From Gottfriedia solisilvae (GTDB taxonomy: Bacteria > Bacillota > Bacilli > Bacillales > Bacillaceae_G): DNA of 64,000 bases. Below are positions 27,217-39,082 of the stretch, in pieces. The stretch covers positions 577,771-641,770 of the forward strand of contig NZ_NETJ01000004.1 of the NCBI RefSeq assembly GCF_002128405.1, written 5' to 3'. The position numbers and the translations under genes are program-made. A model generated the notes under the pieces. The model was not told the origin of the DNA, searched no databases, and saw only the letters and a program-made list of their open reading frames with translations. Numbering within the stretch: position 1 is the first letter of the stretch; the number at the start of each line of letters is the position of its first letter.

Positions 27217-27999
27217 TTATTCTATCTTATTAACTTGTCCTTCTATAGCGTTCACGAAATAATCCCGTTCTTCATTTACTACCAAATGCCAAGCCGGTGC
27301 AATTACCTTAACGCCAGTCGATAACGGAATTAATGTGTAATATCCGAAATCAACTTTTGTCACTCGATCGTCTGGCTTTAACTCGTCTTTTACATAAAGA
27401 TTTTCGATTGCTTTAATTGCAGGAAGAACTTCTTGTACATCTTTTTTATCTACCATGTCTTTTAAATCTTCAATATATCGTTGTCGATAAGAAACAATTT
27501 CATCATTATCATTATACTTAATTTCTACAACAGAGCTATCAATATTATAAATGAGTCGATCTTTATAACTTTGACAGAAATAGAAAGTTTTTGTACTAAC
27601 ATCCCTCTTGCAGAAACGATAACTATTGCCATTCCAAACATACTCTTTGACAAAATTCTCTAAGAAGAAAATTCTATTGGTTTCAGGGAGCTTTACTACG
27701 TCTTTTAATCGACTTTGAAGCACATCTTTATAAATATCGATGTCCTGTCCTTTTTGCTTTGTAATTGTTTTATCAGTGAAAATTTTGCTATTACCTACGA
27801 TATATGTCTCTTTTAAGGATTCTTTAGGTAAAGCAACATATGTGATGTCATTCGCCTTTAACTGGTCTTCAATCGTAGATTCTGCGATAACATCAATTTG
27901 GTAATTGCTCTTTTTTTGATAGTATTGAATCGCTAAAAACAAGTCTAACACTAAGAATGTTAAAATAAATATTGTTTTGATTCTACTCCAATCCAACAA
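27217..27999 (-). CDS. walI: WalI (YycI), membrane regulator of WalK
   Basis: 260 residues with one N-terminal transmembrane helix (TIFILTFLVLDLFLAIQYY) and an extracellular two-layer domain of the YycI type. Together with WalH it binds WalK in the membrane and restrains its kinase activity. The start is TTG at 27999 behind GGGGTG, and it overlaps the end of walH by 17 bases, so the two are translationally coupled. Confidence 0.93.
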   Translation of the reverse strand: MLDWSRIKTIFILTFLVLDLFLAIQYYQKKSNYQIDVIAESTIEDQLKANDITYVALPKESLKETYIVGNSKIFTDKTITKQKGQDIDIYKDVLQSRLKDVVKLPETNRIFFLENFVKEYVWNGNSYRFCKRDVSTKTFYFCQSYKDRLIYNIDSSVVEIKYNDNDEIVSYRQRYIEDLKDMVDKKDVQEVLPAIKAIENLYVKDELKPDDRVTKVDFGYYTLIPLSTGVKVIAPAWHLVVNEERDYFVNAIEGQVNKIE

Positions 28000-29341
28000 T
28001 ATTCACCCCAATTCTGCTTAGCATATCTTGATCAATCTTCTTATAGGTGTCTCCATAATGGATAATCCACACAGGCTTTAATTCTACTGCCCGACTGTAA
28101 TAAGGTTGACTCATTGTTGTTTCTTTTTCACTATTAAAGATAGTTTCATATCCAATACTAATATCTTTAATTAATGATTCATTTATCGTTTTATTTTTCT
28201 TAATGACTTCCATGATTTGTGGACCAGACATTAATTCTACTTCACTTTCGTTTTTCTCCATACGATACTCAAATTTGTATAATGGACGTTTAAATGTTTG
28301 TACGTCATCTGTTCCCAACTTTGTTGATATCGTAGCATTTTTATAAACAGGTAGATTGTTTACATAAAATCTAAAGGATACTTCACTTTTATCTGGTTCA
28401 ATACTCGTTAATACATAATGATCAGTCCAACCGCCATGTTGATTTATAAATCCGAAGCTTCTTTCAACTAATGAACTCGAGCTTTGGCTGTTGTCCTCTG
28501 CAGTAGTCGGATTAACAAATGTAAGCGAACGGTTTAATTGTGATACTGTCATTAATCTTGTACCATCTGTAAATGTATCGCCAGAGCTACTGCTCTCTTT
28601 TCTAACTTTTGATGGATCGTAAAAAATTGCATCCTTTAGCTTATCAATTGCAATGTCAGAAGTTAAATATTCAATCGTTTTTAATTTCACAGTTTTCTTA
28701 GGTAAATAAATAAATTTTCCAGAATCTAGCTCGAATTTCGAGCATTCAATATAATGGTCATAGTTATTTTTTACTTTTTCAACCGCTGATATTACTTCTG
28801 AATTATCAAAGATCGCTTCGTATAATACATTTAGTGACTCATTTGCAAAATAAATCTTTGTAGAATCATCTTGTTTAGTTGAAAGGCTAATAATCATTCG
28901 GTCAAAAAGAACATTTTGTAATCTTTTTGAATCTATGTTTAGCACCTTATTCAACGTTTCAATTGGAATTAAAGTTGGAAAAATAATTTCAACCTTATTT
29001 TTTCCTTTTGTAATCCCCTGATAATTTTCTAGAGACGTTTTACTCGTTATATTACTAAAACTAGATATTTCTGTTTTTTGTAATGCTCTATATAACGGTA
29101 AAATATTGTTTTGCTTCGTTGTTAAATAATGATTATTTGTTTCATGCACAATTAATTCAGTAGGCACTACTACATCCTTATATTGTTTCTTTGCACCAAT
29201 CGAAACATTTTGTACATAATCATAATTGGAATTTTGCATAACATCGTATGCTGGTTGGTACGATAATAAGCTATAAGAAAGAACCAAACTGATTGCAACT
29301 AAAGTAGATAATATAATTGATTTTATATGTTCACTTTTCAT
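27983..29341 (-). CDS. walH: WalH (YycH), membrane regulator of WalK
   Basis: 452 residues. A short cytoplasmic start, one transmembrane helix (IILSTLVAISLVLSYSLLSY), then a large extracellular domain of the YycH family, related in its C-terminal part to YycI. It forms the WalK-WalH-WalI complex. ATG at 29341 overlaps the walK stop codon as ATGA, so I prefer it to the GTG two codons upstream. Confidence 0.93.
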   Translation of the reverse strand: MKSEHIKSIILSTLVAISLVLSYSLLSYQPAYDVMQNSNYDYVQNVSIGAKKQYKDVVVPTELIVHETNNHYLTTKQNNILPLYRALQKTEISSFSNITSKTSLENYQGITKGKNKVEIIFPTLIPIETLNKVLNIDSKRLQNVLFDRMIISLSTKQDDSTKIYFANESLNVLYEAIFDNSEVISAVEKVKNNYDHYIECSKFELDSGKFIYLPKKTVKLKTIEYLTSDIAIDKLKDAIFYDPSKVRKESSSSGDTFTDGTRLMTVSQLNRSLTFVNPTTAEDNSQSSSSLVERSFGFINQHGGWTDHYVLTSIEPDKSEVSFRFYVNNLPVYKNATISTKLGTDDVQTFKRPLYKFEYRMEKNESEVELMSGPQIMEVIKKNKTINESLIKDISIGYETIFNSEKETTMSQPYYSRAVELKPVWIIHYGDTYKKIDQDMLSRIGVNIVGLE

Positions 29342-31173
29342 TCCCACTCATCCTCTTGGTCATCAGCTACCGGAAGCGTGAAATAAACTGTTGTACCCTT
29401 TCCTTCTTCACTTTTAGCCCAAATATGACCATCATGCGCATAAATCATCTCTTTTGCGATTGCTAGTCCAAGTCCTGTGCCTCCAACTTGTCTTGAACGA
29501 GCTTTATCTACTCGATAAAAACGATCAAATATTTTTGCTAAATTATCTTTCGGAATTCCCATACCTTCATCTGTAATGCTGACAAGTATTTGATCCCTTG
29601 ATTCTTTAATTCTAAAGGTAACTTTACCACCTTCTGGCGAATACTTTAATGCATTTGAAATAATATTATCTAAAACCTGCGTGATCTTATCTTCATCGAT
29701 AAAAACAAATCTTGTTTTATTTAAAAACTCTCGTTTAAATGTAACTTCTTGAGATTTACTCATTTCGTGACGATCTATGATTCGATTAAATAGCTCAGTA
29801 AAGTTCACCCAATCCTTTAACAAGCGATACTCTGTACTATCTAATTTAGAAAGCTGTAATAAATCGTTAACTAATCGAATCATTCTTTCCGTTTCATCCT
29901 GGGTGACTTGTAAGAATTTAGGTGCTATATCTTTGTTCTCCCAAGCTCCATCAGAAAGTGCTTCTAAGTAACTTCTCATTGTTGTTAATGGTGTTCTTAA
30001 TTCATGCGATACATTCGCTACGAATTCTCTACGTTCTTGCTCTATTTTTTCTTGCTCTGTTACATCATAAAGTACAGCAATTAAACCATTTACTTTTCCT
30101 GTATCCTTTTGGATTGTTGAAAAGCTTGAACGGATAATCATTGGACGCTTATTTTCACTATAATCAAGCATAATTGAATCTGGCTCTTCATATAAGTCGT
30201 CTAATGTATGAACCTTTTCAATGCCAAGCACTTCTAAAATAGACTGATTTAATACTGTTTCACGTGAAACATTCAACATCGCTTCAGCTGGATCATTTAA
30301 TAGAATAATTTTGCCTCGACGGTCTGTTGCGATAACACCATCAGTCATATGTTCTAGTACAGATTGAAGTTTTCTTCTTTCACCCTCAGTAGACGCTCTT
30401 GCTTGTTGTAGGTTCCGTGATAGATTATTAAATGATATCGTAAGTTCACCAATCTCATCTTCGCTATAAGCCCTTAGCTTACGAGAAAAATTACCTTTTG
30501 CCATTTCTTGAGCCTGTCTTCTTATCTCTGAAATTGGCTTAGTAATTGCTTTCGCTAAAAGTATTCCTAGAATTGACGTAATAGCAACTGCAATCAGTGT
30601 TCCCGTAGAAAAAATACGATTAATTAATTCCATCCTATCGTACGTACTTTCCATTGAAGCACTTGTGTAAATGGCAGCAACTGTTTCGTCATTTTCAAAT
30701 ACTGGAATAACGATGATTCTCATTCGATGGCCATTCTTACGATCTAATAAAACTTTTTCGGTATTCGTACCTGCTAAGAGAGCCCTCTTAATTAGTATAT
30801 CAGTCGTTCGTTTTCCGATAATTGTCCGATTGTTGGAATCTGATGTGGCAATTACCTCACTGTTTTGGTTTACAACCCTTACATCAGATATACCGATGTT
30901 TTCCCCAAAGTCTGAAACAATCTTTTGAATTTTTTCTTTTACTTCTGGATCATCAAGGGTTTTCTTTTTTTCGTACTCTATTTTAATATTATAGGCTAGC
31001 ATATTTGCGCGTTCATTTATTGAATCTGAAAAGTTATTTACTAATTGTTTTTCAAGTTCTCTAGAAAAATAAACGCTGATTACTTGCATCGCAACTAATA
31101 TAAGCAATATATATACAAGCACAAATTTAAATACGATTGATTGAAATAAACCTACTTTATTTTTGGCTGCCAT
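29338..31173 (-). CDS. walK: Sensor histidine kinase WalK (YycG), cell-wall homeostasis
   Basis: 611 residues, the same as B. subtilis WalK. Transmembrane helix at about 13-35, extracellular PDC/Cache domain, second helix at about 185-207, HAMP, PAS (about 265-370), HisKA with His390 (FVANVSHELRTPLTT) and HATPase (DRFYRVDKARSRQVGGTGLG). It senses peptidoglycan hydrolysis state and phosphorylates WalR, an essential system controlling autolysins. Its ATG overlaps the walR stop codon by one base. A perfect parS site lies inside the gene at 30256-30271. Confidence 0.97.
   Translation of the reverse strand: MAAKNKVGLFQSIVFKFVLVYILLILVAMQVISVYFSRELEKQLVNNFSDSINERANMLAYNIKIEYEKKKTLDDPEVKEKIQKIVSDFGENIGISDVRVVNQNSEVIATSDSNNRTIIGKRTTDILIKRALLAGTNTEKVLLDRKNGHRMRIIVIPVFENDETVAAIYTSASMESTYDRMELINRIFSTGTLIAVAITSILGILLAKAITKPISEIRRQAQEMAKGNFSRKLRAYSEDEIGELTISFNNLSRNLQQARASTEGERRKLQSVLEHMTDGVIATDRRGKIILLNDPAEAMLNVSRETVLNQSILEVLGIEKVHTLDDLYEEPDSIMLDYSENKRPMIIRSSFSTIQKDTGKVNGLIAVLYDVTEQEKIEQERREFVANVSHELRTPLTTMRSYLEALSDGAWENKDIAPKFLQVTQDETERMIRLVNDLLQLSKLDSTEYRLLKDWVNFTELFNRIIDRHEMSKSQEVTFKREFLNKTRFVFIDEDKITQVLDNIISNALKYSPEGGKVTFRIKESRDQILVSITDEGMGIPKDNLAKIFDRFYRVDKARSRQVGGTGLGLAIAKEMIYAHDGHIWAKSEEGKGTTVYFTLPVADDQEDEWE
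30256..30271. other. parS centromere-like site inside walK
   Basis: TGTTTCACGTGAAACA, a perfect 16-base palindrome identical to the two other parS sites of this window. It is the loading site for Spo0J/ParB. In walK it encodes Val-Ser-Arg-Glu-Thr. Confidence 0.93.
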
Positions 31174-31877
31174 TAATCTTGCTCCGGATCACGTAAGTAG
31201 TAGCCTACTCCTCTTCTAGTTACAATAAATAATGGATAACTTGGATTATCCTCAATTTTTTCACGTAGTCTTCTGATTGTTACGTCTACAGTTCGTACAT
31301 CTCCGAAATAGTCGTATCCCCAAACTGTTTGAAGCAAGTGTTCTCGTGTCATAACTTGACCGATATGCTTCGCTAAATAGTACAGTAATTCAAATTCACG
31401 ATGAGTTAATTCTATTTTTTCTCCCCGTTTTGTTACGATATACGCATTCGGATTGATGACTAGCGAGCCAATCACAACCTCAACTGACTCTTCTTTTTCA
31501 GACGATGCACCAGTCTGATGTCTTCTTAAGTTAGCTTTTACTCTGGCAAGCAATTCTCTTGTACTAAATGGTTTCGTTACATAGTCATCTGCTCCCATTT
31601 CTAAACCTAATACTTTATCTAATTCAGAGTCTTTTGCTGTAATCATAATGATCGGCATTTCATGGTTTTTACGGATTTCTCTACATACCTCTAGACCATC
31701 TCTAATTGGTAACATAATATCTAATAAAACTAAATCAGGTAGAAACTCATCTACTTTTTGTAATGCTTCATCTCCGTCGTACGCACAAACAATTTCAAAA
31801 CCTTCTTTTTCAAGGTTAAATTTTAATATATCTGCAATTGGTTTTTCATCATCCACTATTAGTATTTTCTTATTCAT
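31173..31877 (-). CDS. walR: Essential response regulator WalR (YycF)
   Basis: 234 residues of the OmpR family. Receiver domain with Asp53 ([13 protein letters not shown]) and KPF loop, then a winged-helix domain ([20 protein letters not shown], then [14 protein letters not shown]). It controls autolysin and wall-metabolism genes through direct TGTWAH-type repeats. The ATG at 31877 lies eight bases after AAAGGAG; the GTG three codons before is too near that site. It is the first gene of the walRKHIJ operon. Confidence 0.97.
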   Translation of the reverse strand: MNKKILIVDDEKPIADILKFNLEKEGFEIVCAYDGDEALQKVDEFLPDLVLLDIMLPIRDGLEVCREIRKNHEMPIIMITAKDSELDKVLGLEMGADDYVTKPFSTRELLARVKANLRRHQTGASSEKEESVEVVIGSLVINPNAYIVTKRGEKIELTHREFELLYYLAKHIGQVMTREHLLQTVWGYDYFGDVRTVDVTIRRLREKIEDNPSYPLFIVTRRGVGYYLRDPEQD

Positions 31878-31931
31878 TCCCCGCACTCCTTTTCTAGTAA
31901 GTTTAGCTGCATGCCATTTCTATTCATAGCT

Positions 31932-31983
31932 TTAGCAATTTCATAATAAATTAGGCAACAATTAAACGTATCTTAGCAATTTC
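31932..31983. promoter_or_regulatory. Direct repeats upstream of walR
   Basis: GAAATTGCTAA (minus strand) occurs at 31942-31932 and at 31983-31973, exactly 41 bases apart, in the walR upstream region. It may be a regulator-binding site or part of the promoters. I could not place a confident -35/-10 pair. Confidence 0.3.
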
Positions 31984-32073
31984 GTTTTGTAGGATTGTCT
32001 CTATATATACAATACGACTAATAAGTTATGTGTCCTTTTTAATACACTATATTCATGTTTCATCTTAGAAAAA

Positions 32074-32099
32074 AAGCCCTAGCTTGTTGCTAGAGGCTT
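32074..32099 (-). terminator. Second terminator after the tRNA cluster
   Basis: AAGCCCTAGC pairs with GCTAGAGGCTT (one bulge) around TTGTT; the minus strand continues with seven T residues. It insulates walR from read-through of the tRNA transcript. Confidence 0.8.
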
Positions 32100-32219
32100 A
32101 ATCTACTACTTCTATTTTAAATTAAGTAGGTTTTTTTGTAAAATCCTACCCATTTTTCATTACTATTTATTTGAAATAAATCATAAATATCCTCTATTAT
32201 ATGTTGGTTTAAATAAATA

Positions 32220-32246
32220 AAAACTACTGTAATAACAGTAGTTTTT
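32220..32246 (-). terminator. Terminator of the tRNA operon
   Basis: AAAACTACTGT pairs with ACAGTAGTTTT around AATA, four bases after the end of tRNA-Phe on the minus strand, followed by a T-rich tail. Confidence 0.85.
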
Positions 32247-32250
32247 ATGA

Positions 32251-32323
<73 letters not shown>

Positions 32324-32330
32324 AAATATA

Positions 32331-32406
32331 TGGCGGTCCCGACCGGGATCGAACCGGCGATCTCCTGCGTGACAGGCAGGCATGTTAACCGCTACACCAC
32401 GGGACC
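32331..32406 (-). tRNA. tRNA-Asp (GTC)
   Basis: A 76-base cloverleaf beginning GGTCCCGTGGTGTAGCGG, anticodon stem CCTGC with loop CTGTCAC giving GTC, T-arm GCCGGTTCGATCCCGGT. It is the only one of the four with an encoded CCA end. Confidence 0.97.
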
Positions 32407-32429
32407 AATACAATATTTATAAATGAAAG

Positions 32430-32501
32430 TGACCCGTACGGGATTCGAACCCGTGTTACCGCCGTGAAAGGGCGGTGTCTTAACCGCTTGACCAACGGGC
32501 C
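32430..32501 (-). tRNA. tRNA-Glu (TTC)
   Basis: A 72-base cloverleaf beginning GGCCCGTTGGTCAAGCGG, anticodon stem CCGCC with loop CTTTCAC giving TTC, T-arm ACGGGTTCGAATCCCGT. CCA is not encoded. Confidence 0.97.
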
Positions 32502-32520
32502 ATAATTTATGTATAAAAGA

Positions 32521-32593
32521 TGAGCCATGAAGGATTCGAACCTTCGACCCTCTGATTAAAAGTCAGATGCTCTACCTACTGAGCTAATGGCTC
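32521..32593 (-). tRNA. tRNA-Lys (TTT)
   Basis: A 73-base cloverleaf beginning GAGCCATTAGCTCAG, anticodon stem TCTGA with loop CTTTTAA giving TTT, T-arm GAAGGTTCGAATCCTTC. CCA is not encoded. It is the first tRNA of the cluster. Confidence 0.97.
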
Positions 32594-32724
32594 GTATTAA
32601 AAATACTAAATTAAATATAGGTCATAAAATCTAATTACTAGTTATGACGACAAGATTCATTGTAACACGTAAATTAACAGTAGCGCAATACTTTTTTTAA
32701 TATTTATCCAATAAAAGTAAATAA

Positions 32725-32754
32725 AAGCCCTTAAAAAATCAATTTTAAGGGCTT
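32725..32754 (-). terminator. Intrinsic terminator of purA
   Basis: AAGCCCTTAAAA and AATTTTAAGGGCTT pair to form a long stem ending in TTTTATTT on the minus strand, just past the purA stop codon. The tRNA cluster therefore probably has its own promoter. Confidence 0.85.
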
Positions 32755-32764
32755 AATTATTTAA

Positions 32765-34159
<1,395 letters not shown>

Positions 34160-34216
34160 CACTTTTCTTCGTTCGTATTTACATGAATAAAAACTCATGT
34201 TTTTAGTTTACCCTAA

Positions 34217-34251
34217 CAAAAAAAAATAATCACATAGAATATCTATGTGAT
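34217..34251 (-). terminator. Intrinsic terminator of dnaB
   Basis: ATCACATAGA and CTATGTGAT pair around a short loop, followed on the minus strand by ATTATTTTTTTTT, just past the dnaB stop codon. Confidence 0.88.
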
Positions 34252-34256
34252 CAAAT

Positions 34257-35618
34257 TTAACCTGTAGGAGCATGCTCGTCGAATCTTCGCTCTAGGTTAA
34301 CGAATTTATTATATTCTTTTACGAATGCCAATTGAACTGTACCTACTGGACCATTCCTTTGCTTAGCGATAATAATTTCGATAATATTTTTATTCTCAGA
34401 TTCTTTATCATAGTAGTCATCACGATACAAGAAAGCAACAATATCGGCATCTTGCTCAATACTTCCAGATTCACGAATATCAGACATCATTGGACGTTTG
34501 TCTTGTCTTGATTCAACGCTACGTGAAAGCTGAGAAAGTGCGATTACAGGAACTTTTAACTCCCTCGCTAGCGCTTTAAGTGAACGTGAAATCTCAGAAA
34601 CTTCTTGCTGACGATTCTCTCCGCCACCTCTACCACTACCTTGAATCAGTTGAAGATAATCAATTAAGATCATTCCCAACCCATGCTCTTGCTTCAATCT
34701 TCTACATTTAGCACGAATATCATTTACACGAATACCAGGTGTATCGTCTATGTAGATCCCTGTATTCGCCAAACTACTAGCAGCCATCGTAAGCTTATTC
34801 CAGTCTTCTTGTTCAAGATTACCAGTACGTAGTGCTTGAGCGTTTATATTTCCCTCCGCACAAAGCATACGCATTACTAATTGATCTGAACCCATCTCAA
34901 GACTAAATATAGCTACATTTTCATCTGTTTTTGTAGCAACATTCTGTGCAATATTTAAGGCAAAAGCTGTTTTACCAACCGAAGGACGGGCTGCCACAAT
35001 AATTAAATCATTGGGCTGAAAACCAGCCGTCATTCGATCTAGATCTGTAAAACCAGTAGGAATCCCAGTAATTTCTCCCCGCTGATTAAATAACGTTTCT
35101 ATCTTACTGAATGTATGGAAAACAACATCCTTAATATTTTGAAATCCGGATACATTTGTACGTTGGGATACTTGTAATATGTTTTTTTCAGCTTCATTCA
35201 AAATAACATCTACGGGATGTTCAGATGCATAACCTTCATTTGCGATATTTGTGGCCGTTCTAATTAATCTTCTTAATGTTGATTTTTCCTCAACCATCTT
35301 TGCATAATAATCAACATTCGAAGCTGTCGGAACAGACGCTAATAAATCATTTAAATATGACACGCCTCCTACCTCTTCTAGCAATCCTTGATTAGCTAGC
35401 TCAGAAGTTAGAGTGATGACATCTAGAGGCTCATTTCTCGAAGAAATATTTAACATTGCTTCAAATAACTTTTGATGAGCAGCTCGATAAAAATCATCTG
35501 GTAAAAGCCGTTCTGACGTTGGTATTAAAGCATCTGAATCTAACAAGACTGCTCCTAATACTGCTTGTTCAGCTTCTATATTCTGTGGCGGAGTACGATC
35601 GTTTAACAAATCACTCAT
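34257..35618 (-). CDS. dnaB: Replicative DNA helicase (DnaB; called DnaC in B. subtilis)
   Basis: 453 residues. The N-terminal helical domain starts DRTPPQNIEAEQAVLGAVLL. A RecA-like motor follows with Walker A AARPSVGKTAFAL, Walker B GMILIDYLQLIQG and the arginine-finger region near QQEVSEISRSLKALARELKV. It forms the hexameric ring that unwinds the fork and contacts DnaG and the loader. ATG follows TGGAGGACAAAAA. It is 27 bases downstream of rplI. Confidence 0.97.
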   Translation of the reverse strand: MSDLLNDRTPPQNIEAEQAVLGAVLLDSDALIPTSERLLPDDFYRAAHQKLFEAMLNISSRNEPLDVITLTSELANQGLLEEVGGVSYLNDLLASVPTASNVDYYAKMVEEKSTLRRLIRTATNIANEGYASEHPVDVILNEAEKNILQVSQRTNVSGFQNIKDVVFHTFSKIETLFNQRGEITGIPTGFTDLDRMTAGFQPNDLIIVAARPSVGKTAFALNIAQNVATKTDENVAIFSLEMGSDQLVMRMLCAEGNINAQALRTGNLEQEDWNKLTMAASSLANTGIYIDDTPGIRVNDIRAKCRRLKQEHGLGMILIDYLQLIQGSGRGGGENRQQEVSEISRSLKALARELKVPVIALSQLSRSVESRQDKRPMMSDIRESGSIEQDADIVAFLYRDDYYDKESENKNIIEIIIAKQRNGPVGTVQLAFVKEYNKFVNLERRFDEHAPTG

Positions 35619-35645
35619 TTTTTGTCCTCCAGATGCTTAAATTAC

Positions 35646-36092
35646 TTATTGTTCCTTCACGTGTACTTTTAATGTTGCAGTCACTTCTTGATGAAGTTTA
35701 ACTTTAATATTTGTCACACCAAGTCCACGAATTGCATCATTCATTTCAAATTTACGTTTATCTAGTTTAATTCCATGAACTTTCTGTAGCTCTTCAACAA
35801 TTTGTTTACTAGAAATTGAACCAAAAAGACGGCCACCTTCTCCAGATTTCGCTTTTAGTTCAACAGTAATACCTTCAATTGTTTCTTTTAGTTTTTTACA
35901 ATTTTCTAATTCTAAAGCAGCATCTTTTGCTTCTTTATTTTTTTGCGCATCAAGTGTTTTTACGTTACCGCCTGTTGCTTCAACTGCATAACCATTCTTA
36001 ATTAAAAAGTTATGCGCGTATCCATCTGCTACATTTTTTATTTCGCCTTTTTTACCTTTACCTTTTACATCTTTTAAGAAAATTACTTTCAT
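35646..36092 (-). CDS. rplI: 50S ribosomal protein L9 (bL9)
   Basis: 148 residues, standard length. The N-terminal domain reads [20 protein letters not shown] with the [13 protein letters not shown] motif that binds domain V of 23S rRNA. A long connecting helix and the C-terminal domain follow ([16 protein letters not shown]). Its ATG overlaps the gdpP stop codon (ATGA), and dnaB follows. Confidence 0.98.
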   Translation of the reverse strand: MKVIFLKDVKGKGKKGEIKNVADGYAHNFLIKNGYAVEATGGNVKTLDAQKNKEAKDAALELENCKKLKETIEGITVELKAKSGEGGRLFGSISSKQIVEELQKVHGIKLDKRKFEMNDAIRGLGVTNIKVKLHQEVTATLKVHVKEQ

Positions 36093-38065
36093 TTGTTTGT
36101 TCTCCCTTCGATATATTGATCAATTATTTTCAATAATTTTATTTCTACTTCTCGAATTGAAGAAGATTCTAGTTGTGCGGCTGCATTTGTTAAATGTCCA
36201 CCACCGCCAAGCTCTTCCATGATGAGTTGAACATTTATATCCCCTAATGATCGGCTACTTATGCTGACAAGATTATCGTTACGCTTTGCAATAACAAAAG
36301 ATGCTATTACATCCGTCATCGTTAATAAAGTATCTGCAGCTTTAGCAATTAACACCTGATCATAGTTTATATTTTCTTTACCATAACTGATCGCAAAGCC
36401 GTTCTTGTACATGTATGCCTCTTCAATCAGCTCTGATTTGCGGATATATTCATTCATATCTTGTTTTAATAAATTTTGAACAAGGATCGTATCAGCACCA
36501 TTTGAGCGCAAATAAGATGCTGCATCAAACGTTCTTGCACCTGTACGGAATGTAAAACTTTTCGTATCGACAATAATACCTGCCAGTAAGGCCGTTGCTT
36601 CAAGTATGCTAAGCTTAATCTTTTTCGGTTGATATTCTAATAACTCTGTAACTAATTCAGCTGTAGAGGACGCATAAGGCTCCATGTACACAAGAATGGC
36701 ATCTTTTATGAAGTCTTCCCCTCTTCGATGATGGTCAATAACAACAATTTTATCAGTTGCATCTAGTAATGACTCCACTTCTACCATCGTCGGTCTATGC
36801 GTATCAACAACTATAATTAATGTGTCCTCAGTTACTAACTCTTTAGCTTTCTCAGGCGATATGAAGCATGTCATATATTGTTCGTTTTTTGTCATTTCTT
36901 TCATCAAACGATTTACACTTCTATCTACTTCATCTTTTTTAATGACAACATAACCATTGACCTCATTATGAGTAACCATTTTTAAAATACCAACAGCTGA
37001 GCCTAACGCATCCATATCTGGTAACTTATGGCCCATAATCATTACATTCGAGCTGCTCTTCATTAAGTCTCTTAATGCATGAGAAATTACACGTGCTCTA
37101 ACCCTGGTTCGTTTCTCAACTGGATTTGTTTTACCACCAAAGAACTTTACTTTCCCGTTAAGATTCTTCACTGTTACCTGGTCGCCACCACGCCCTAACG
37201 CCAGATCTAATCCAGACTGTGCAAGTTGACCAAGTTCAGGTAGATTCTCACTACCAATTCCAACCCCTACGCTTAAAGTGATTGGTAAATTTCGTTTTGT
37301 TGTTTCATCTCTGACATGATCAAGAATAGCAAACTTATTGCTTTCTAATACATTTAAGATTCCTTCATTTAATACAGCGTACAAACGATCTGAAGATACT
37401 CTTCGTAAAAATATGCCATGTTTATTGGCCCAACTATTTAATATCGTTGTCACTGTTCCATTGATAGTAGAACGTTCTTGATCATCTAAACCTTGAGTCA
37501 TTTCATCGTAATTATCAAGTAGAATAACCGCGATAACTGTTCTTTGATCCTCAAACAATTTCTCCATTTGTGCTTGTTCAGTGACATCAAATAAATAAAT
37601 ATATCGTTCTTCTCTCTTAATAACGACTCGGTACGTTCTCTTATTAATCGTTATAACATCTTCTTTTTTCTCTTTCTTTGAAATCAAAGACATTAGACCA
37701 TCTGACAAGTCATAAATATGTTTTCCGATTAACGATTGGTCGTCCAAAATATGTGTAATATATTGATTGCCCCATTCGATGTGGTACTCTTTATCATAAA
37801 GTAACACACCAATTGGCATTTTTGTAATTGCTTCATTACTTAAATTTTTCACTCTCGACATAACTGATTCAATATACATATCTAAAATGTGTCGATACTT
37901 TATTTCAATCTTTACAACTAAAAAGATAACGAATAGAAAGATGATAATAAAGATAATACCTAGCTGTGGACGTATATAAACTACAGTTCCTATTAGAAAT
38001 ATCGCAAGAGCAGTTAATAGATAGACGGGAATAAGAAACACCTGTTTCTTATGAAAATCTTGCAT
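36089..38065 (-). CDS. gdpP: Cyclic-di-AMP phosphodiesterase GdpP (YybT)
   Basis: 658 residues. Two N-terminal transmembrane helices (about 10-55), a degenerate PAS domain (about 80-150), a GGDEF-like domain lacking the active GGDEF sequence (about 170-300), and a DHH/DHHA1 phosphoesterase domain. The last shows [34 protein letters not shown] and [12 protein letters not shown], so the metal ligands are present. It hydrolyses c-di-AMP to pApA and so influences wall stress, potassium balance and beta-lactam tolerance. It is upstream of, and coupled to, rplI. Confidence 0.96.
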   Translation of the reverse strand: MQDFHKKQVFLIPVYLLTALAIFLIGTVVYIRPQLGIIFIIIFLFVIFLVVKIEIKYRHILDMYIESVMSRVKNLSNEAITKMPIGVLLYDKEYHIEWGNQYITHILDDQSLIGKHIYDLSDGLMSLISKKEKKEDVITINKRTYRVVIKREERYIYLFDVTEQAQMEKLFEDQRTVIAVILLDNYDEMTQGLDDQERSTINGTVTTILNSWANKHGIFLRRVSSDRLYAVLNEGILNVLESNKFAILDHVRDETTKRNLPITLSVGVGIGSENLPELGQLAQSGLDLALGRGGDQVTVKNLNGKVKFFGGKTNPVEKRTRVRARVISHALRDLMKSSSNVMIMGHKLPDMDALGSAVGILKMVTHNEVNGYVVIKKDEVDRSVNRLMKEMTKNEQYMTCFISPEKAKELVTEDTLIIVVDTHRPTMVEVESLLDATDKIVVIDHHRRGEDFIKDAILVYMEPYASSTAELVTELLEYQPKKIKLSILEATALLAGIIVDTKSFTFRTGARTFDAASYLRSNGADTILVQNLLKQDMNEYIRKSELIEEAYMYKNGFAISYGKENINYDQVLIAKAADTLLTMTDVIASFVIAKRNDNLVSISSRSLGDINVQLIMEELGGGGHLTNAAAQLESSSIREVEIKLLKIIDQYIEGRTNK

Positions 38066-38155
38066 AAGTTCAGCCCCTAAATCAAATAAAATCTAACTTC
38101 TATACAAAATAAGATTATTTTTACCTATTCTGCCAATATAAAACCACAAAATAGC

Positions 38156-39082
38156 TTATTTCTTCATTCTATTAAAAATTCCAATTGAAATAATCCCAAT
38201 TAATAAAACAAAAATCATTAACCCGTTAATCAGTAGACCTGCAATTAATATTAGAATTGGTACTGCTTTAGATAGTTTTCTAATATGACTAAAATAAAAT
38301 ATCGCTGCAAATCCTTGCGTAATCACTAAGATGTGTAATACATAAGATATGTTCATAATAGCTGTATAAAAGAATCCATTTGGTTTTGATCCAAAATAAG
38401 AAAGGATCGTAATAATCAAATACAACCACATAAATCCTAATGGTAACCTGAATTCTCTAAACGGCTTAAATTTAGGCGTTTTAAAACTTAATCTTCTTAC
38501 GATAGGGAATGTTAATAGCTGTGTTAAAAATGCCATAGTAAAACCTAACATTAACATAATAGATGGTACTAAAACAGGCAATAACTTCAATGCTTCGGTT
38601 ATAGCTTTAGCATTCTTTTCATTATAAGAAACACCTAAATCCGAAGATAAATTCTTACTTGCTTCAAGTAACTCAGTCATTCTCGTTGTAGCAATGTTTG
38701 AAATATTAATATCAAACATAAGTTGTACTATTAAGTATATTAGTACTATATGTATGAAATATAAAAATGTACTAGTTAATAAAATTTCTCCTTTACTTCT
38801 TTCCTTCCCAAGTTGATAGCCTATTGCAATACCAACTGTCGAAAACATTAATGTTCCCAAGATAAAAGAAGCTTGAGTGATGACGAGTGTAAGCCCTAAT
38901 GCAACACAAATCAATAAAAGAGATTCCTTAATAGAATATTTCAAGCTAAATATGATAAATGGTAGGGGCATTAAATAAGTTAGTACAATTGAGAGAAATG
39001 GTACATATGTAATCAGTAATAGCATAATTGAATATAATGCTAATAGCACTGCCCCCTCGGTTATAAAGCGAGTTGATTTCAA
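38156..39082 (-). CDS. yybS: YybS-family membrane protein (DUF2232)
   Basis: 308 residues, highly hydrophobic with about eight transmembrane helices. Position (between gdpP and rpsR) and the start KSTRFITEGAVLLALYSIML match YybS/DUF2232. Function is not established; the fold is related to small-molecule transporter S-components by family classification only. ATG follows GAAAGGAGCC. It is 90 bases upstream of gdpP and probably co-transcribed with it. Confidence 0.88.
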   Translation of the reverse strand: MKSTRFITEGAVLLALYSIMLLLITYVPFLSIVLTYLMPLPFIIFSLKYSIKESLLLICVALGLTLVITQASFILGTLMFSTVGIAIGYQLGKERSKGEILLTSTFLYFIHIVLIYLIVQLMFDINISNIATTRMTELLEASKNLSSDLGVSYNEKNAKAITEALKLLPVLVPSIMLMLGFTMAFLTQLLTFPIVRRLSFKTPKFKPFREFRLPLGFMWLYLIITILSYFGSKPNGFFYTAIMNISYVLHILVITQGFAAIFYFSHIRKLSKAVPILILIAGLLINGLMIFVLLIGIISIGIFNRMKK

